Assembly (NCBI RefSeq): GCF_947497285.1
Contig: NZ_CANMFT010000008.1
Span: 1-64,000 of the forward strand
From: an uncultured Aliiroseovarius sp.
GTDB lineage: Bacteria; Pseudomonadota; Alphaproteobacteria; Rhodobacterales; Rhodobacteraceae
Direction of reading: 5' to 3'
Length of the DNA stretch: 64,000 nucleotides
How positions within the stretch are numbered: position 1 is the stretch's first letter; the number at the start of each line of letters is the position of its first letter. The notes beneath the pieces were generated by a model. That model was not told where the DNA came from, searched no databases, and was given only the letters and a program-made list of their open reading frames with translations. Made by a program: the position numbers and the translations under genes. Below are positions 1 to 8,602 of this stretch, one piece after another.

Positions 1-517
1 CGAAGCAGCTTTGCTAGGCGAAATTATCTTGAAGGTGATGGCCAGAAGTTCATAGCGCGACCACACCGGACGCATACCTTCAATCAGTTCAAACAGCGTA
101 TCCTCAACAGCGCTAAACCTGCGCATCCTTGCTGAAGGGGCAGTGCGCGAGAAGGTCTCTGCAGATCGAGTCTCGAAACAGGAGTCTCTTTTTTGAGGGT
201 CTTTTACCTATCCTTCAAACCACGCCATTTAACGCATAATCAGTATTATGTAACATTTAGATACACGAGACAACGATTTTAGATTAAGAATGCGGCTCAA
301 CCTTATGGCAAAACGTATTAATCTCGCTAAGCCCTCTGATTTCATTTCGCGCTGGTTTTGAACACCCGCACTCCTACAGCGTTTCAAAGCAATTCCTCTC
401 GTCGAGCTGTTGCCTCTCTGACCTACACCAAAGAATAGTTCATGTCAGGTTATGGGTTCCCTCTCGACAATTGCGCCATTTGCAGGAAAGTATGTCTTGG
501 GGAAAAGGAAATCGCTA
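1..517. other. Upstream region without a confident gene
   Basis: No convincing complete gene lies here. Positions 1-126 are open on the minus strand from an ATG at 126 and run off the window edge, but the 42 residues match nothing I recognise. In plus frame 2 a short open stretch ends with TAG at 52-54 and could be the tail of an upstream gene. Positions 190-440 are clearly AT-richer than the rest and probably hold the promoter of aroQ. I could not pick out an unambiguous -35/-10 pair. Confidence 0.4.
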
Positions 518-967
518 ATGTCATCGTTGCTCGTTCTAAATGGTCCAAACCTCAACATGTTGGGGCTGCGCCAACCAGACGTTTATGGTCGCACCACCTT
601 GGACGAGATCGACACCCTGTGCCGCGAGCACGCTGCGACGCTTGGCAGCGACTGTGTTTGCTTTCAAAGCAATCACGAAGGTGCTCTGATTGACCAGATC
701 CACGCCGCGCGCGGCACGCATGACGGGATCGTCATGAACGCCGGTGCGTTTACCCATACTTCTGTGGCGATCATGGATGCGGTAGCATCATCCGAGGTGC
801 CAACCGTCGAAGTTCACCTGTCCAACATTCATGCCCGCGAAGCGTTTCGCCACAACTCCTATCTGGCGAAAGTCGCCATCGGACAGATCAGCGGGTTCGG
901 CGCCACAAGCTATAAACTGGCAATCGACGCGCTTCACTTGCACCTCAGCCAAGACAAGGCGCGCTGA
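518..967 (+). CDS. aroQ: Type II 3-dehydroquinate dehydratase
   Basis: A 149-residue type II dehydroquinase, which converts 3-dehydroquinate to 3-dehydroshikimate in the cytoplasmic shikimate pathway. It opens with the family's [12 protein letters not shown] motif (Asn and the following loop), has the flexible-loop Arg/Tyr region at RQPDVYG, the QSNHEG motif and the VHLSN segment with the catalytic-site His. The usual family length is about 145-150. The ATG at 518 is preferred over an in-frame ATG at 452 because GGAAAAGGA lies just upstream and the protein then begins directly at the conserved strand. The stop abuts the ATG of the LuxR gene (TGAATG), so the two are probably co-transcribed. 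aroB, aroK and DAHP synthase are elsewhere in this window. Confidence 0.95.
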   Translation: MSSLLVLNGPNLNMLGLRQPDVYGRTTLDEIDTLCREHAATLGSDCVCFQSNHEGALIDQIHAARGTHDGIVMNAGAFTHTSVAIMDAVASSEVPTVEVHLSNIHAREAFRHNSYLAKVAIGQISGFGATSYKLAIDALHLHLSQDKAR

Positions 968-1720
968 ATGACTCGATTGCTTGACTACCTGAACGAGGTT
1001 TGTGGCTGCCGCACGGTTGATTGTGTATGGGACATCCATTGTCGTGCCATGCTGGAATTTGGGTTCGATCGGCTGATCTATGGCTTCACGCATTACATGA
1101 CACCCAAGTCACTGGGCCCGCGCGAGGATTCGTTGATCCTGTTCTCGCACGCTCCCGAATACATGAAGATCTACAAGGATGAAGAGTTCTATCGCCATTC
1201 TCCGATGATCGAATGGGCGGCACAGAATACCGGCGCCTGCAGCTGGTCGTGGATCCGCGAAAACATCGAACGGTTCGGAAATCTGGGCCAGCAAGTGATC
1301 CAGATCAATCGCGACATGGGCGTCGTCGCGGGCTACACAATCTCGTTTTCGGAAACCTCGAAACGCGCGCGTGGTGTGATTGCTCTGACGGCCAAGCCCG
1401 GACTGTCGCAGTCCAAAGTTGATGACATCTGGGCCGAACATGGGTCGATGATCGAAGCCATGAACAATGTCGCGCATCTTAAGATCATTTCACTGCCGCA
1501 ACAAACGGACCGTGCGAAACTGTCGGCCCGTCAGCGCGAGGTGTTGGAGTGGGTTGGTGACGGGAAAACCAATCAGGACATCGCGACAATCCTGGGTGTA
1601 ACGCCCGCAACGATCGAAAAACACCTTCGGATTGCACGTGACAAACTGGGCGTTGAAACCACGGCGCAGGCAGTTCTGAAGATTTCCTACTTTAACCAGA
1701 TTCACACACCAGAAAGTTGA
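968..1720 (+). CDS. LuxR-family regulator with autoinducer-binding domain (LuxR solo)
   Basis: A 250-residue transcription factor. Residues about 20-165 match the autoinducer-binding fold and residues about 186-245 form the LuxR helix-turn-helix (LSARQREVLEW, then TNQDIA and TIEKHL). No luxI-like synthase is present in the window. In typical acyl-homoserine-lactone receptors the pocket contains an Asp-Pro pair; here the corresponding stretch reads HSP (residues 77-79), so the Asp appears replaced by Ser, while a Trp corresponding to the W85 position is kept in ACSW. This suggests a non-canonical ligand or a synthase encoded elsewhere. It starts one base after the aroQ stop, implying shared transcription. 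Confidence 0.88.
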   Translation: MTRLLDYLNEVCGCRTVDCVWDIHCRAMLEFGFDRLIYGFTHYMTPKSLGPREDSLILFSHAPEYMKIYKDEEFYRHSPMIEWAAQNTGACSWSWIRENIERFGNLGQQVIQINRDMGVVAGYTISFSETSKRARGVIALTAKPGLSQSKVDDIWAEHGSMIEAMNNVAHLKIISLPQQTDRAKLSARQREVLEWVGDGKTNQDIATILGVTPATIEKHLRIARDKLGVETTAQAVLKISYFNQIHTPES

Positions 1721-1894
1721 TGGTATTCACAAACGGGTAGGTTATCCGCTGTGAACAGCATTACTGTTGTCCATTTTGCGACAAAAAGTCACGAAGTGTT
1801 TACGCTAAGGTAGGGAATCCCTGACTTCCCCCATCACGAGAAATTGTGCACACTAAACCTGTTCCGTGAGTGGTGGCTTTATAGCCGTTGGAAC

Positions 1895-2048
1895 TTGAAG
1901 GGGTGGACGTTCTGTGATTTCAGGTGACGCTTCATTCTTCCGGGAAACCGGGTGCTGACACTAAGGGAGTATTGATCCCCGCGGTGTCAGCGTCTTTCCG
2001 GCTTCTGGAATCCTCCTGAACCACACAGTGTCCCGTGTGGGTCTCAAC
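1895..2048 (+). ncRNA. Candidate structured small RNA, 6S-like rod
   Basis: This non-coding stretch can fold into one long interrupted hairpin of about 153 nt. Paired blocks read by eye are 1895-1898 with 2044-2047, 1905-1908 with 2030-2033, 1912-1916 with 2024-2028, 1919-1924 with 2015-2020, 1934-1937 with 2008-2011, 1944-1947 with 1995-1998, and a perfect 8-bp helix 1954-1961 with 1984-1991. A rod with internal loops of about 150 nt is the hallmark of 6S RNA, and a strong intrinsic terminator follows immediately. SRP RNA is less likely because the conserved tetraloop motif is absent. I see no clear promoter. An alternative fold has local hairpins at 1861-1894 and 2021-2040. Family assignment is inference. 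Confidence 0.45.
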
Positions 2049-2084
2049 GGCGCCGACCTCCCTGTCGGCGCCGTTGTTGGTTTT
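2046..2084 (+). terminator. Intrinsic terminator after the structured RNA candidate
   Basis: A perfect 12-bp stem (2046-2057 with 2064-2075, GC-rich) closes a six-base loop and is followed by GTTGGTTTT. It would end a plus-strand transcript coming from the RNA candidate or from the LuxR gene. Confidence 0.75.
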
Positions 2085-2140
2085 CATCTCGAACGCTGCG
2101 GGCGACCAAATCGAATGCCCCTGCCCCGCCTTCGTCCGGA

Positions 2141-2171
2141 CAAAGAAAAGGGGGCCGAAAAATCGACCCCC
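2141..2171 (-). terminator. Intrinsic terminator downstream of tsf
   Basis: On the minus strand, 31 bases beyond the tsf stop, GGGGGTCG pairs with CGGCCCCC around a short T-rich loop and is followed by TTTTCTTTG. It converges on the plus-strand terminator at 2046-2084. Confidence 0.8.
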
Positions 2172-2202
2172 TTGATACTCTCTTCAAAAAAGAAACTGCG
2201 AC

Positions 2203-3078
2203 TTAGCCCTGAACGGCGGCCGCGACCTCGGCTGCGAAGTCCGATTCTTCTTTTTCGATGCCTTCGCCGACTTCCATGCGAACATAGCCGGTGATTTCAG
2301 CCCCAGCCTCTTTGGCGGCAGCTTCAACCGTCAGATCGGGATTGATCACGAAGTCCTGGCCCAGCAGTGTCACTTCGGCCAAGAATTTCTTCATGCGGCC
2401 TTTGATCATGTTCTCGATGATGTTTTCAGGCTTGCCGCTTTCGCGGGCTTGCTCGGTCAGGATGGTGCGCTCTTTCTCAACGACAGAGGCGTCCAGCTCG
2501 GCTTCGTTCAAAGCTTGCGGGTTGGCAGCTGCGATGTGCATCGCAACCTGACGACCGAAGTCTTCCGAACCACCCGTCATTGCAACCAGCACACCGATTT
2601 TACCCATACCGTCGGCGGCAGCGTTGTGTACATAGGTCACAACCGTTTCACCTTCGACCGAGGCCATGCGGCGCAGCGACATGTTTTCGCCGATGGTGGC
2701 GATTTTGTTGGTGATCGTATCGGCGACAGATTTGCCACCCAGATCGGCCGCGTTCAGCGCGTCAACATCCGACACGGTCAATGCAGCCGAAGCGATCGAC
2801 GAAACCATTTCCTGGAATTCGCTGTTCTTGGCAACGAAGTCGGTTTCGGAGTTCACCTCAACCGCGACGCCCTTTCCACCCGAAACTGCGACGGCCACAA
2901 GACCCTCTGCAGCCGTGCGGCCAGCTTTCTTGGCGGCTTTCGCCAGACCTTTGGTGCGCAGCCAGTCGACGGCGGCTTCCATATCGCCATCGGTTTCGAC
3001 CAATGCCTTTTTCGCGTCCATCATGCCAACGCCTGTGGATTCGCGCAGTTCTTTGACGAGTGCAGCAGTGATTGCCAT
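2203..3078 (-). CDS. tsf: Translation elongation factor Ts
   Basis: A 291-residue EF-Ts, the guanine-nucleotide exchange factor for EF-Tu. The N-terminal UBA-like domain carries the diagnostic [16 protein letters not shown] segment, followed by the TDFVAKN motif that contacts the EF-Tu nucleotide site, and the C-terminal dimerisation part. Length agrees with alphaproteobacterial EF-Ts. The ATG at 3078 is preceded by AAGGAG at good spacing. It lies 116 bp downstream of rpsB, the near-universal arrangement, but an attenuator-like hairpin sits in the gap. A terminator follows the stop. Confidence 0.97.
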   Translation of the reverse strand: MAITAALVKELRESTGVGMMDAKKALVETDGDMEAAVDWLRTKGLAKAAKKAGRTAAEGLVAVAVSGGKGVAVEVNSETDFVAKNSEFQEMVSSIASAALTVSDVDALNAADLGGKSVADTITNKIATIGENMSLRRMASVEGETVVTYVHNAAADGMGKIGVLVAMTGGSEDFGRQVAMHIAAANPQALNEAELDASVVEKERTILTEQARESGKPENIIENMIKGRMKKFLAEVTLLGQDFVINPDLTVEAAAKEAGAEITGYVRMEVGEGIEKEESDFAAEVAAAVQG

Positions 3079-3151
3079 ATCTGAGCTCCTTGGTGTCTCG
3101 GGGCATTTCGGGCGCGGAGAAGATGCGCCGCCCCGGTATCAATTCTGTGAC

Positions 3152-3181
3152 AAAAGCGCGAGGCAGGTCGCCCTGCCCCGC
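3152..3181 (-). terminator. Attenuator-like hairpin between rpsB and tsf
   Basis: On the minus strand a 10-bp stem with one G-U pair (3172-3181 with 3158-3167), four-base loop, is followed by GC then TTTT. It lies in the rpsB-tsf gap and could partly terminate transcription, so that less tsf than rpsB mRNA is made. Confidence 0.6.
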
Positions 3182-3194
3182 AATTGCGCGGTCC

Positions 3195-3977
3195 TTATTC
3201 GGCCGGCGCAGCTTCTTCGGCGACTTCGGCAACAGCCTCTTCCGCCGGTGCTTCTTCCATCGCGCCCAGATCAACGCCAGCAGCGCCCAACTGTGCCGAC
3301 ATACCGTCCAGCGCCGCGCGCGAAGCCAGATCGCAATACAAGGCGATTGCGCGTGCCGCGTCATCATTGCCCGGGATGATATAGTCAACGCCTTCCGGCG
3401 GGCAGTTGGTGTCGACGATGGCCACAACCGGGATCCCCAGCTTGTTGGCTTCCGCGATGGCCAGGCTTTCTTTCTTCACGTCAATGACGAACAGAAGATC
3501 GGGAACGCCGCCCATTTCACGAATACCGCCCAGCGACGCTTGCAGTTTTGCCTGCTCACGTTCCATGCCCAGACGCTCTTTCTTGGTCAGGCCTTCGGCG
3601 CCATTCGCAAGTTTCTCGTCAAATTCTTTCAGGCGTTGGATCGACTTGGACACGGTCTGCCAGTTGGTCAGCGTGCCACCCAGCCAGCGGTGGTTCATGT
3701 AATACTGGGCCGATTTCTCGGCGGCTTCAGCGATGGCACCCGCAGCTTGACGCTTGGTGCCGACGAACAGCACACGACCGCCCTTGGCAACCGTTTCGCG
3801 CACCGCGTTCAGGGCGGCGTCGAGCATCGGCATGGTTTGCGTCAGGTCAAGGATGTGAATCCCGTTACGTTCACCATAGATGAACGGGCCCATGCGGGGG
3901 TTCCAACGTTGGGTCTGGTGACCAAAGTGAACGCCAGCTTCCAAAAGCTGACGCAGTGAAAAATCAGGCAGCGCCAT
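3195..3977 (-). CDS. rpsB: 30S ribosomal protein S2
   Basis: A 260-residue ribosomal protein S2. The signature regions are present: [15 protein letters not shown] near the N-terminus, the HILDLTQT strand, the [10 protein letters not shown] motif and the PDLLFVIDV segment. The C-terminus has an Ala/Glu-rich tail typical of this class. The ATG at 3977 is chosen over the ATG at 4028 because GGAAAGGAAAAG lies just upstream and the family's [15 protein letters not shown] start follows. First gene of the rpsB-tsf transcript; pyrH and frr, which often follow tsf, are instead 17 kb away. Confidence 0.97.
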   Translation of the reverse strand: MALPDFSLRQLLEAGVHFGHQTQRWNPRMGPFIYGERNGIHILDLTQTMPMLDAALNAVRETVAKGGRVLFVGTKRQAAGAIAEAAEKSAQYYMNHRWLGGTLTNWQTVSKSIQRLKEFDEKLANGAEGLTKKERLGMEREQAKLQASLGGIREMGGVPDLLFVIDVKKESLAIAEANKLGIPVVAIVDTNCPPEGVDYIIPGNDDAARAIALYCDLASRAALDGMSAQLGAAGVDLGAMEEAPAEEAVAEVAEEAAPAE

Positions 3978-4283
3978 GTTCTTTTCCTTTCCGGTTTCTA
4001 CCTTGACGGGGCCATACGAGCGGTTCATGTCCTTGAAAAGACGTCGTTTTCACAACTACCCTTTCGTGGTCATTCCCCGGCTCAACCGGCGGACCTTTGG
4101 GAATGTCTCCCCCATCGGCCCAACCCCGCCTGTGGATTGATTGGGCGCGTATAGACGCCCGCCCCCGCCCTGACAAGCCCAAAAAACAAGGATTTGCCCA
4201 TATTTTGCTGGCGCGCTGGGTCGTGCGGATTGCAAGACGCATCCACTCTTGTGTCGCTTCGTAATCCTCGGCAGAACAGGGAT
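3978..4283. other. Divergent rpsB / psuK intergenic region
   Basis: A 306-bp gap between the divergent rpsB (minus) and psuK (plus) genes. On the rpsB side there is a leader of about 170 nt downstream of the putative promoter at 4150-4176. The inverted repeat GGGCG...CGCCC around 4143-4160 overlaps the promoter area. No open reading frame here has coding character. S2 commonly represses its own mRNA in bacteria, so an autoregulatory element in the leader is possible but not shown. Confidence 0.5.
4150..4176 (-). promoter_or_regulatory. Putative sigma-70-type promoter of rpsB-tsf
   Basis: On the minus strand TTGTCA (4171-4176) and TCTATA (4150-4155) are separated by 15 bp, slightly short of the optimum. 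They lie about 170 bp upstream of the rpsB start codon. Identification is by eye only. Confidence 0.4.
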
Positions 4284-5180
4284 ATGAACATGAAGCACGA
4301 TATTCTTTGCATCGGGTCCGTCCTGTGGGACGTGATCGGGCGCACGAAACAGCCGATGAACATCGGCTCGGACGAGCCCGGCCGCATCACCCGCCTGCCC
4401 GGCGGTGTCGCGATGAACATCGCCAAAACGGTGCAGCGGTTCAACCTTCGCCCCGCGATTTTGACCGCCATCGGGCGTGACGCCGAAGGTGAAGAGCTGA
4501 TGGCCGAATGCGGTGCACGTGGGATTATCACGTCATACGTTTATCGCCCTTCTGGTCTGCCGACGGATATCTATATGGCCATCGAAGGACCACAGGGACT
4601 TGTGTCCGCCCTGGCTGATGCGCATTCGCTGGAAGCTGCTGGCGATGCGATCCTGACCCCGTTGGAGGATGGCACGTTGGGTTCGCCCGACGCGCCATTC
4701 GCGGGTATGATCGCGCTTGATGGCAATCTGACGGCGCCGCTGCTGACCGATATTGCCAAACGGCCCAGCTTTGCGGCGGCGGATTTGCGCGTCGCCCCGG
4801 CCAGCCCCGGCAAGGCGCGGCGCCTTTTGCCGCTGATGTTGCATCCCGGCGCCACGCTCTATCTGAACCGGGAAGAGGCCGGGTATCTGGCGGGCAAAAC
4901 ATTTGACAACGCGCTTGCCGCCGCCGAGGGGCTGCTTGCTGCAGGTGCCAACCGGGTGTTGGTCACGGATGGCGGCAGCTTCGCCGCAGATGGCAGCAGG
5001 CAGGATGGGATTATCCAAACCCCCTGCCCGGCCGTGCGCGTGCGACGCATTACCGGCGCAGGCGATACATTCATGGCCGCCCATATTGCCGCTGAAACGG
5101 CCGGCAAAAGCCGGGTTGACGCCTTGGCGCACGCCCAGAAAACCGCAGCCCATTATGTATCCGGAGAAGACGACACATGA
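4284..5180 (+). CDS. psuK: Pseudouridine kinase, PfkB family
   Basis: A 298-residue PfkB-type sugar kinase. Near the N-terminus it shows CIGSVLWDVIGR and the GGVAMNIA substrate-binding motif; the C-terminal PfkB signature with the catalytic Asp is at RRITGAGDTFMAAH. The family phosphorylates many nucleosides and sugars, but the four-base ATGA overlap with psuG makes pseudouridine the likely substrate, giving pseudouridine 5'-phosphate for the next enzyme. The start at 4284 follows a weak AGGG; a second ATG six bases on (4290) is equally possible. It is divergent from rpsB. Confidence 0.88.
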   Translation: MNMKHDILCIGSVLWDVIGRTKQPMNIGSDEPGRITRLPGGVAMNIAKTVQRFNLRPAILTAIGRDAEGEELMAECGARGIITSYVYRPSGLPTDIYMAIEGPQGLVSALADAHSLEAAGDAILTPLEDGTLGSPDAPFAGMIALDGNLTAPLLTDIAKRPSFAAADLRVAPASPGKARRLLPLMLHPGATLYLNREEAGYLAGKTFDNALAAAEGLLAAGANRVLVTDGGSFAADGSRQDGIIQTPCPAVRVRRITGAGDTFMAAHIAAETAGKSRVDALAHAQKTAAHYVSGEDDT

Positions 5181-6085
5181 CCATAGCCATGCATTTCTCG
5201 CCCGAAGTTTCCGACGCGCGCGCCCGCGGCCTTCCCATTGTCGCGCTGGAAAGCACGATCATCACCCACGGAATGCCTTGGCCGCAGAATGTGGAAACCG
5301 CGCGCGAGGTAGAGACGGTGATCCGTGAAAATGGGGCTGTCCCGGCGACCATCGCAGTGCTCGATGGCCGTTTGCACATTGGTCTGACAGACGACGAGCT
5401 TGACACATTGGGGCAAGCGAAAGACGTCGCCAAACTGTCGCGCGCCGATTTGGCAGCGTGTATGGCGACCGGCGGCACGGGGGCAACCACGGTCGCCGCC
5501 ACGATGATCGCGGCGCATCTGGCTGGCATCCACGTCTTTGCCACCGGCGGGATCGGCGGCGTGCATCGCGGGGCGGACACCAGCTTCGACATCTCCGCTG
5601 ACCTGCAAGAGCTTGCTAAGACCCCAGTCACCGTGGTTGGCGCAGGTGCGAAAGCCATTCTGGACCTGCCAAAAACGCTTGAAGTGCTAGAAACGTTGGG
5701 CGTACCGGTGATCGCATTTGGACAGGCTGATTTCCCAGCGTTCTGGTCGCGCAGCTCCGGTCTTCCAGCGCCCCTGTCGATGGATAGCCCGTCCGATATC
5801 GCGCAGGCGATGGTGCTGCGGGGCGAAATGGGGCTTGAGGGCGGCCAACTGGTCGCCAATCCGATCCCAGAAGCGGACGAGATTCCGTCCTCTGTGATAA
5901 ACCCGGTGATAGAAGAGGCACTGGCCGCCGCAACAGCGGACGGCATCGCCGCAAAATCCGTCACGCCCTATCTGCTTGATCGCATTTATCATGCGACCGA
6001 TGGTGCCTCGCTGGTCGCGAATATCGCTCTGGTTAAAAACAATGCGCGCCTTGCAGCGCGCATTGCCAGCGAGTTTTCAGCTTGA
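5177..6085 (+). CDS. psuG: Pseudouridine-5'-phosphate glycosidase
   Basis: A 302-residue PsuG. It cleaves the C-C glycosidic bond of pseudouridine 5'-phosphate to uracil and ribose 5-phosphate, using Mn2+. Diagnostic stretches are VALESTIITHGMPWP near the N-terminus, the GATTVAATM region, FATGGIGGVHRGA, and LPKTLEVLETLGVPV. Length fits the family (about 300-310). Its ATG overlaps the psuK stop by four bases, so kinase and glycosidase are translated from one message. The 3' end carries a perfect 9-bp inverted repeat (6041-6064) inside the coding sequence, and the gene converges on ctrA. Confidence 0.95.
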   Translation: MTIAMHFSPEVSDARARGLPIVALESTIITHGMPWPQNVETAREVETVIRENGAVPATIAVLDGRLHIGLTDDELDTLGQAKDVAKLSRADLAACMATGGTGATTVAATMIAAHLAGIHVFATGGIGGVHRGADTSFDISADLQELAKTPVTVVGAGAKAILDLPKTLEVLETLGVPVIAFGQADFPAFWSRSSGLPAPLSMDSPSDIAQAMVLRGEMGLEGGQLVANPIPEADEIPSSVINPVIEEALAAATADGIAAKSVTPYLLDRIYHATDGASLVANIALVKNNARLAARIASEFSA

Positions 6086-6115
6086 GGATCGCCAGGCGCA
6101 GACTGGCCTGACAGC

Positions 6116-6829
6116 CTAAGCCCCCATCGCGATCTGGGCATCCAATTCGGCCGGTTCCGGATCGCGCAGAACATAGCCGCGACCCCAGACGGTTTCGATG
6201 TGATTGTCGCCACCAGTCGCCGTGGACAGCTTTTTGCGTAATTTGCAGATGAACACGTCGATGATTTTCAACTCAGGTTCATCCATGCCACCATAGAGGT
6301 GGTTCAAGAACATCTCTTTGGTCAAGGTCGTGCCCTTGCGCAAGGACAGTAGCTCGAGCATCTGGTATTCCTTCCCGGTCAGGTGAACCGTACGCCCATC
6401 CACATCAACGGTTTTCGCGTCAAGGTTGACCGAAATATGACCGGTCTTGATCACCGATTGGCTGTGTCCCTTGGAGCGGCGAATAATGGCATGGATGCGG
6501 GCGATCAATTCCTCGCGGTGAAACGGCTTGGTCATATAATCGTCAGCCCCAAACCCGAACCCCTTGATCTTGTTTTCGGTGTCATCGGCACCGGACAGGA
6601 TCAGGATTGGTGTTTCGACACGCGCCAGCCGGAGCTGTCGCAACACCTCGTGCCCGTTCATATCAGGCAAATTCAGGTCGAGCAGGATCAGATCATAGTC
6701 ATAGAGCTTAGCCAGATCGATACCCTCTTCGCCCAGATCGGTGGCATAGACGTTAAGGTTCGCATGGGTCAGCATCAATTCGATGCTGCGGGATGTGGTT
6801 GGATCGTCTTCCACCAAAAGGATACGCAT
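6116..6829 (-). CDS. ctrA: Cell-cycle response regulator CtrA
   Basis: A 237-residue OmpR-type response regulator that I recognise as CtrA. The receiver domain (residues 1-120) starts [10 protein letters not shown], has the phosphoacceptor Asp at residue 51 ([10 protein letters not shown]) and Lys in TKPFHREEL. The winged-helix DNA-binding domain follows ([14 protein letters not shown], then [15 protein letters not shown]). In Rhodobacterales CtrA controls motility, gene transfer agent and related genes rather than viability. The promoter region carries CtrA-like half sites, and the CtrA inhibitor gene sciP lies directly upstream in the same orientation, both typical of this lineage. Confidence 0.97.
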   Translation of the reverse strand: MRILLVEDDPTTSRSIELMLTHANLNVYATDLGEEGIDLAKLYDYDLILLDLNLPDMNGHEVLRQLRLARVETPILILSGADDTENKIKGFGFGADDYMTKPFHREELIARIHAIIRRSKGHSQSVIKTGHISVNLDAKTVDVDGRTVHLTGKEYQMLELLSLRKGTTLTKEMFLNHLYGGMDEPELKIIDVFICKLRKKLSTATGGDNHIETVWGRGYVLRDPEPAELDAQIAMGA

Positions 6830-6885
6830 ATTCGGGTTCTCCGCTAAAAATTCCTAACGATTGCAAGCAGCATCACGTGAAATGG

Positions 6886-6900
6886 TTAATCACCGGTTAC
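6886..6900. promoter_or_regulatory. CtrA-like binding site upstream of ctrA
   Basis: TTAA-N7-TTAC, one mismatch from the TTAA-N7-TTAA consensus, 57 bp upstream of the ctrA start. A second pair of TTAG half sites with a six-base spacer lies nearer the gene (6844-6857, minus-strand reading). Together they suggest autoregulation. Confidence 0.5.
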
Positions 6901-6927
6901 CCACAAAGAACTTTTAGCGAAAACAAT

Positions 6928-7206
6928 CTAGGGTTGTCTATACCTTTGCAGCGATGTGGCCTTCAACGCGGCCTCGCCGTGTTCAGAAACAGCCCGCATC
7001 CATTCATCCAGCTCTTCGGTAGACAGGGCATACATCTGCTCTGCATCCTTTTGCGTGATCAACCCGGAACGCACCGCTTTGACAACAGCTGCCTTACGGC
7101 TGGCCACCCAGCGGCGCGTGTCATTTGGCGGCAGATCAGCACGCGTCATGATTGATCCATCCGGCAGGGTGACTGCCCTTGGTCCTTCGACTTTCTTCAA
7201 ATACAT
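6928..7206 (-). CDS. sciP: CtrA inhibitor SciP (DUF1153)
   Basis: A 92-residue DUF1153 protein matching SciP. The conserved block runs from MYLKKVEGPRAVTLPDGS through TRADLPP and TRRWVASRKAAVV, a helix-turn-helix-like fold. In Caulobacter SciP binds CtrA and blocks its recruitment of RNA polymerase at target promoters. It sits 98 bp upstream of ctrA on the same strand, so the activator and its antagonist are linked. The full length of the family is present and no frameshift is seen. Confidence 0.93.
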   Translation of the reverse strand: MYLKKVEGPRAVTLPDGSIMTRADLPPNDTRRWVASRKAAVVKAVRSGLITQKDAEQMYALSTEELDEWMRAVSEHGEAALKATSLQRYRQP

Positions 7207-7331
7207 GTTTGGCCCTCACTTCAACGTATGCGCCAACTTTGTCGCCATTCACTTAAGGAGAGGTGAAGCTACCCCTTGTTGTTCATTCGAATTTTCCTAT
7301 ATTCCGTGTCTCTTCTGGAAAGGATTTGGTC

Positions 7332-8507
7332 ATGACTGCGACCGCAGGCACCACGACAAAGACTAAAGACGCGGCTGTGCTGAATTCGTTGGGCTTTGCC
7401 AAATCCCCTGCGGACACCCGTGTGGTCGTGGCCATGTCGGGCGGTGTCGACAGCTCGGTGGTGGCGGCGATGCTCGCCGAAGAAGGCTATGACGTGATCG
7501 GGGTCACGCTACAGCTCTACGACCACGGTGCGGCCCTGGCCAAAAAAGGCGCGTGCTGCGCGGGGATCGACATTCATGACGCGCGCCATGTTGCTGAAAG
7601 CATGGGATTTCCCCATTACGTTCTGGATTACGAAAATATCTTTCAGGACGCGGTGATCGAGGAGTTTGCCGACAGCTATCTGGGCGGCGCAACCCCGGTG
7701 CCCTGTATCCGCTGCAACGAGCGGGTGAAATTCAAAGACCTGCTGGAAACCGCGCGCGACCTTGGGGCGGATTGCATGGCGACCGGGCATTATATTCAGC
7801 GTGCCGACGGGACCGCCGGGCCAGAGCTTCACAGCGCCGCTGACCCAACGCGCGATCAAAGCTACTTTCTGTTTTCAACCACACCAGAGCAGTTGGCGTA
7901 TTTGCGCTTTCCATTGGGTCACCTGAAAACCAAGGATGAAACCCGTGCTTTGGCTCGTAAATACGGGTTGGAGGTCGCCGACAAGCCCGACAGTCAGGAC
8001 ATCTGCTTCGTGCCGGACGGAAATTATGCCAGCGTGATTGAAAAACTGCGCCCCGGGGCTGCCGAACCCGGTGACATCGTCGATGCGGATGGCCGCGTGT
8101 TGGGCCGCCATGACGGCGTCATTCACTACACGATCGGACAGCGCCGCGGGCTGGGCATTGGCGGACTTAGCGAACCGCTTTACGTGGTCAAACTGGACGT
8201 GGACGCCAAACAGGTGGTCGTCGGTCCGAAAGAGCTTCTGGCCACCCGCACCGTGCCTGTTCGCGAGATCAACTGGTTGGGGGATGAGCCCTTCACCGCA
8301 CGCAAGGAATGGCATCTTGGCGTGAAGATCAGGTCAACCCGACCCGCCCGCGAAGCGATTGTCAGGCCGACTTCTGAAACCGAAGCCGAGGTCGAGTTGT
8401 TGACCGCCGAAGAAGGCGTCAGCCCGGGGCAGGCCTGCGTGTTCTATGACCTTGAAGGCCCGCGCGTGTTCGGTGGCGGTTGGATCTGGCGCGGCCAGTC
8501 CTCATAG
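7332..8507 (+). CDS. mnmA: tRNA-specific 2-thiouridylase MnmA
   Basis: A 391-residue MnmA, which thiolates U34 of tRNA-Lys, Glu and Gln in an ATP-dependent reaction. The PP-loop SGGVDSS is near residue 35, the catalytic Cys lies in PVPCIRCN, the second active-site Cys in DSQDICFV, and the [16 protein letters not shown] block is intact. The ATG at 7332 is chosen because the upstream in-frame ATG at 7263 adds an unrelated stretch and AAAGGATT precedes 7332. It is divergent from sciP across a 125-bp promoter region. Confidence 0.96.
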   Translation: MTATAGTTTKTKDAAVLNSLGFAKSPADTRVVVAMSGGVDSSVVAAMLAEEGYDVIGVTLQLYDHGAALAKKGACCAGIDIHDARHVAESMGFPHYVLDYENIFQDAVIEEFADSYLGGATPVPCIRCNERVKFKDLLETARDLGADCMATGHYIQRADGTAGPELHSAADPTRDQSYFLFSTTPEQLAYLRFPLGHLKTKDETRALARKYGLEVADKPDSQDICFVPDGNYASVIEKLRPGAAEPGDIVDADGRVLGRHDGVIHYTIGQRRGLGIGGLSEPLYVVKLDVDAKQVVVGPKELLATRTVPVREINWLGDEPFTARKEWHLGVKIRSTRPAREAIVRPTSETEAEVELLTAEEGVSPGQACVFYDLEGPRVFGGGWIWRGQSS

Positions 8508-8602
8508 GCCTGAATTTCGCGCCTGGACTTGACCAATGCAGTGGCGGCAGACGCAAAACGAACCGAGTATTCGCAAGAACCGAACTCTGAAAGGTAAAAC
8601 TC

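Noticed and set aside
1-126. Partial minus-strand frame running off the window edge
   Set aside because: Only 42 residues are visible, with no recognisable similarity and no strong ribosome-binding site; it may be real but cannot be supported.
1861-2084. SRP RNA or tmRNA in the gap before tsf
   Set aside because: The conserved SRP tetraloop region and the tmRNA tag sequence were not found; the rod shape fits 6S RNA better.
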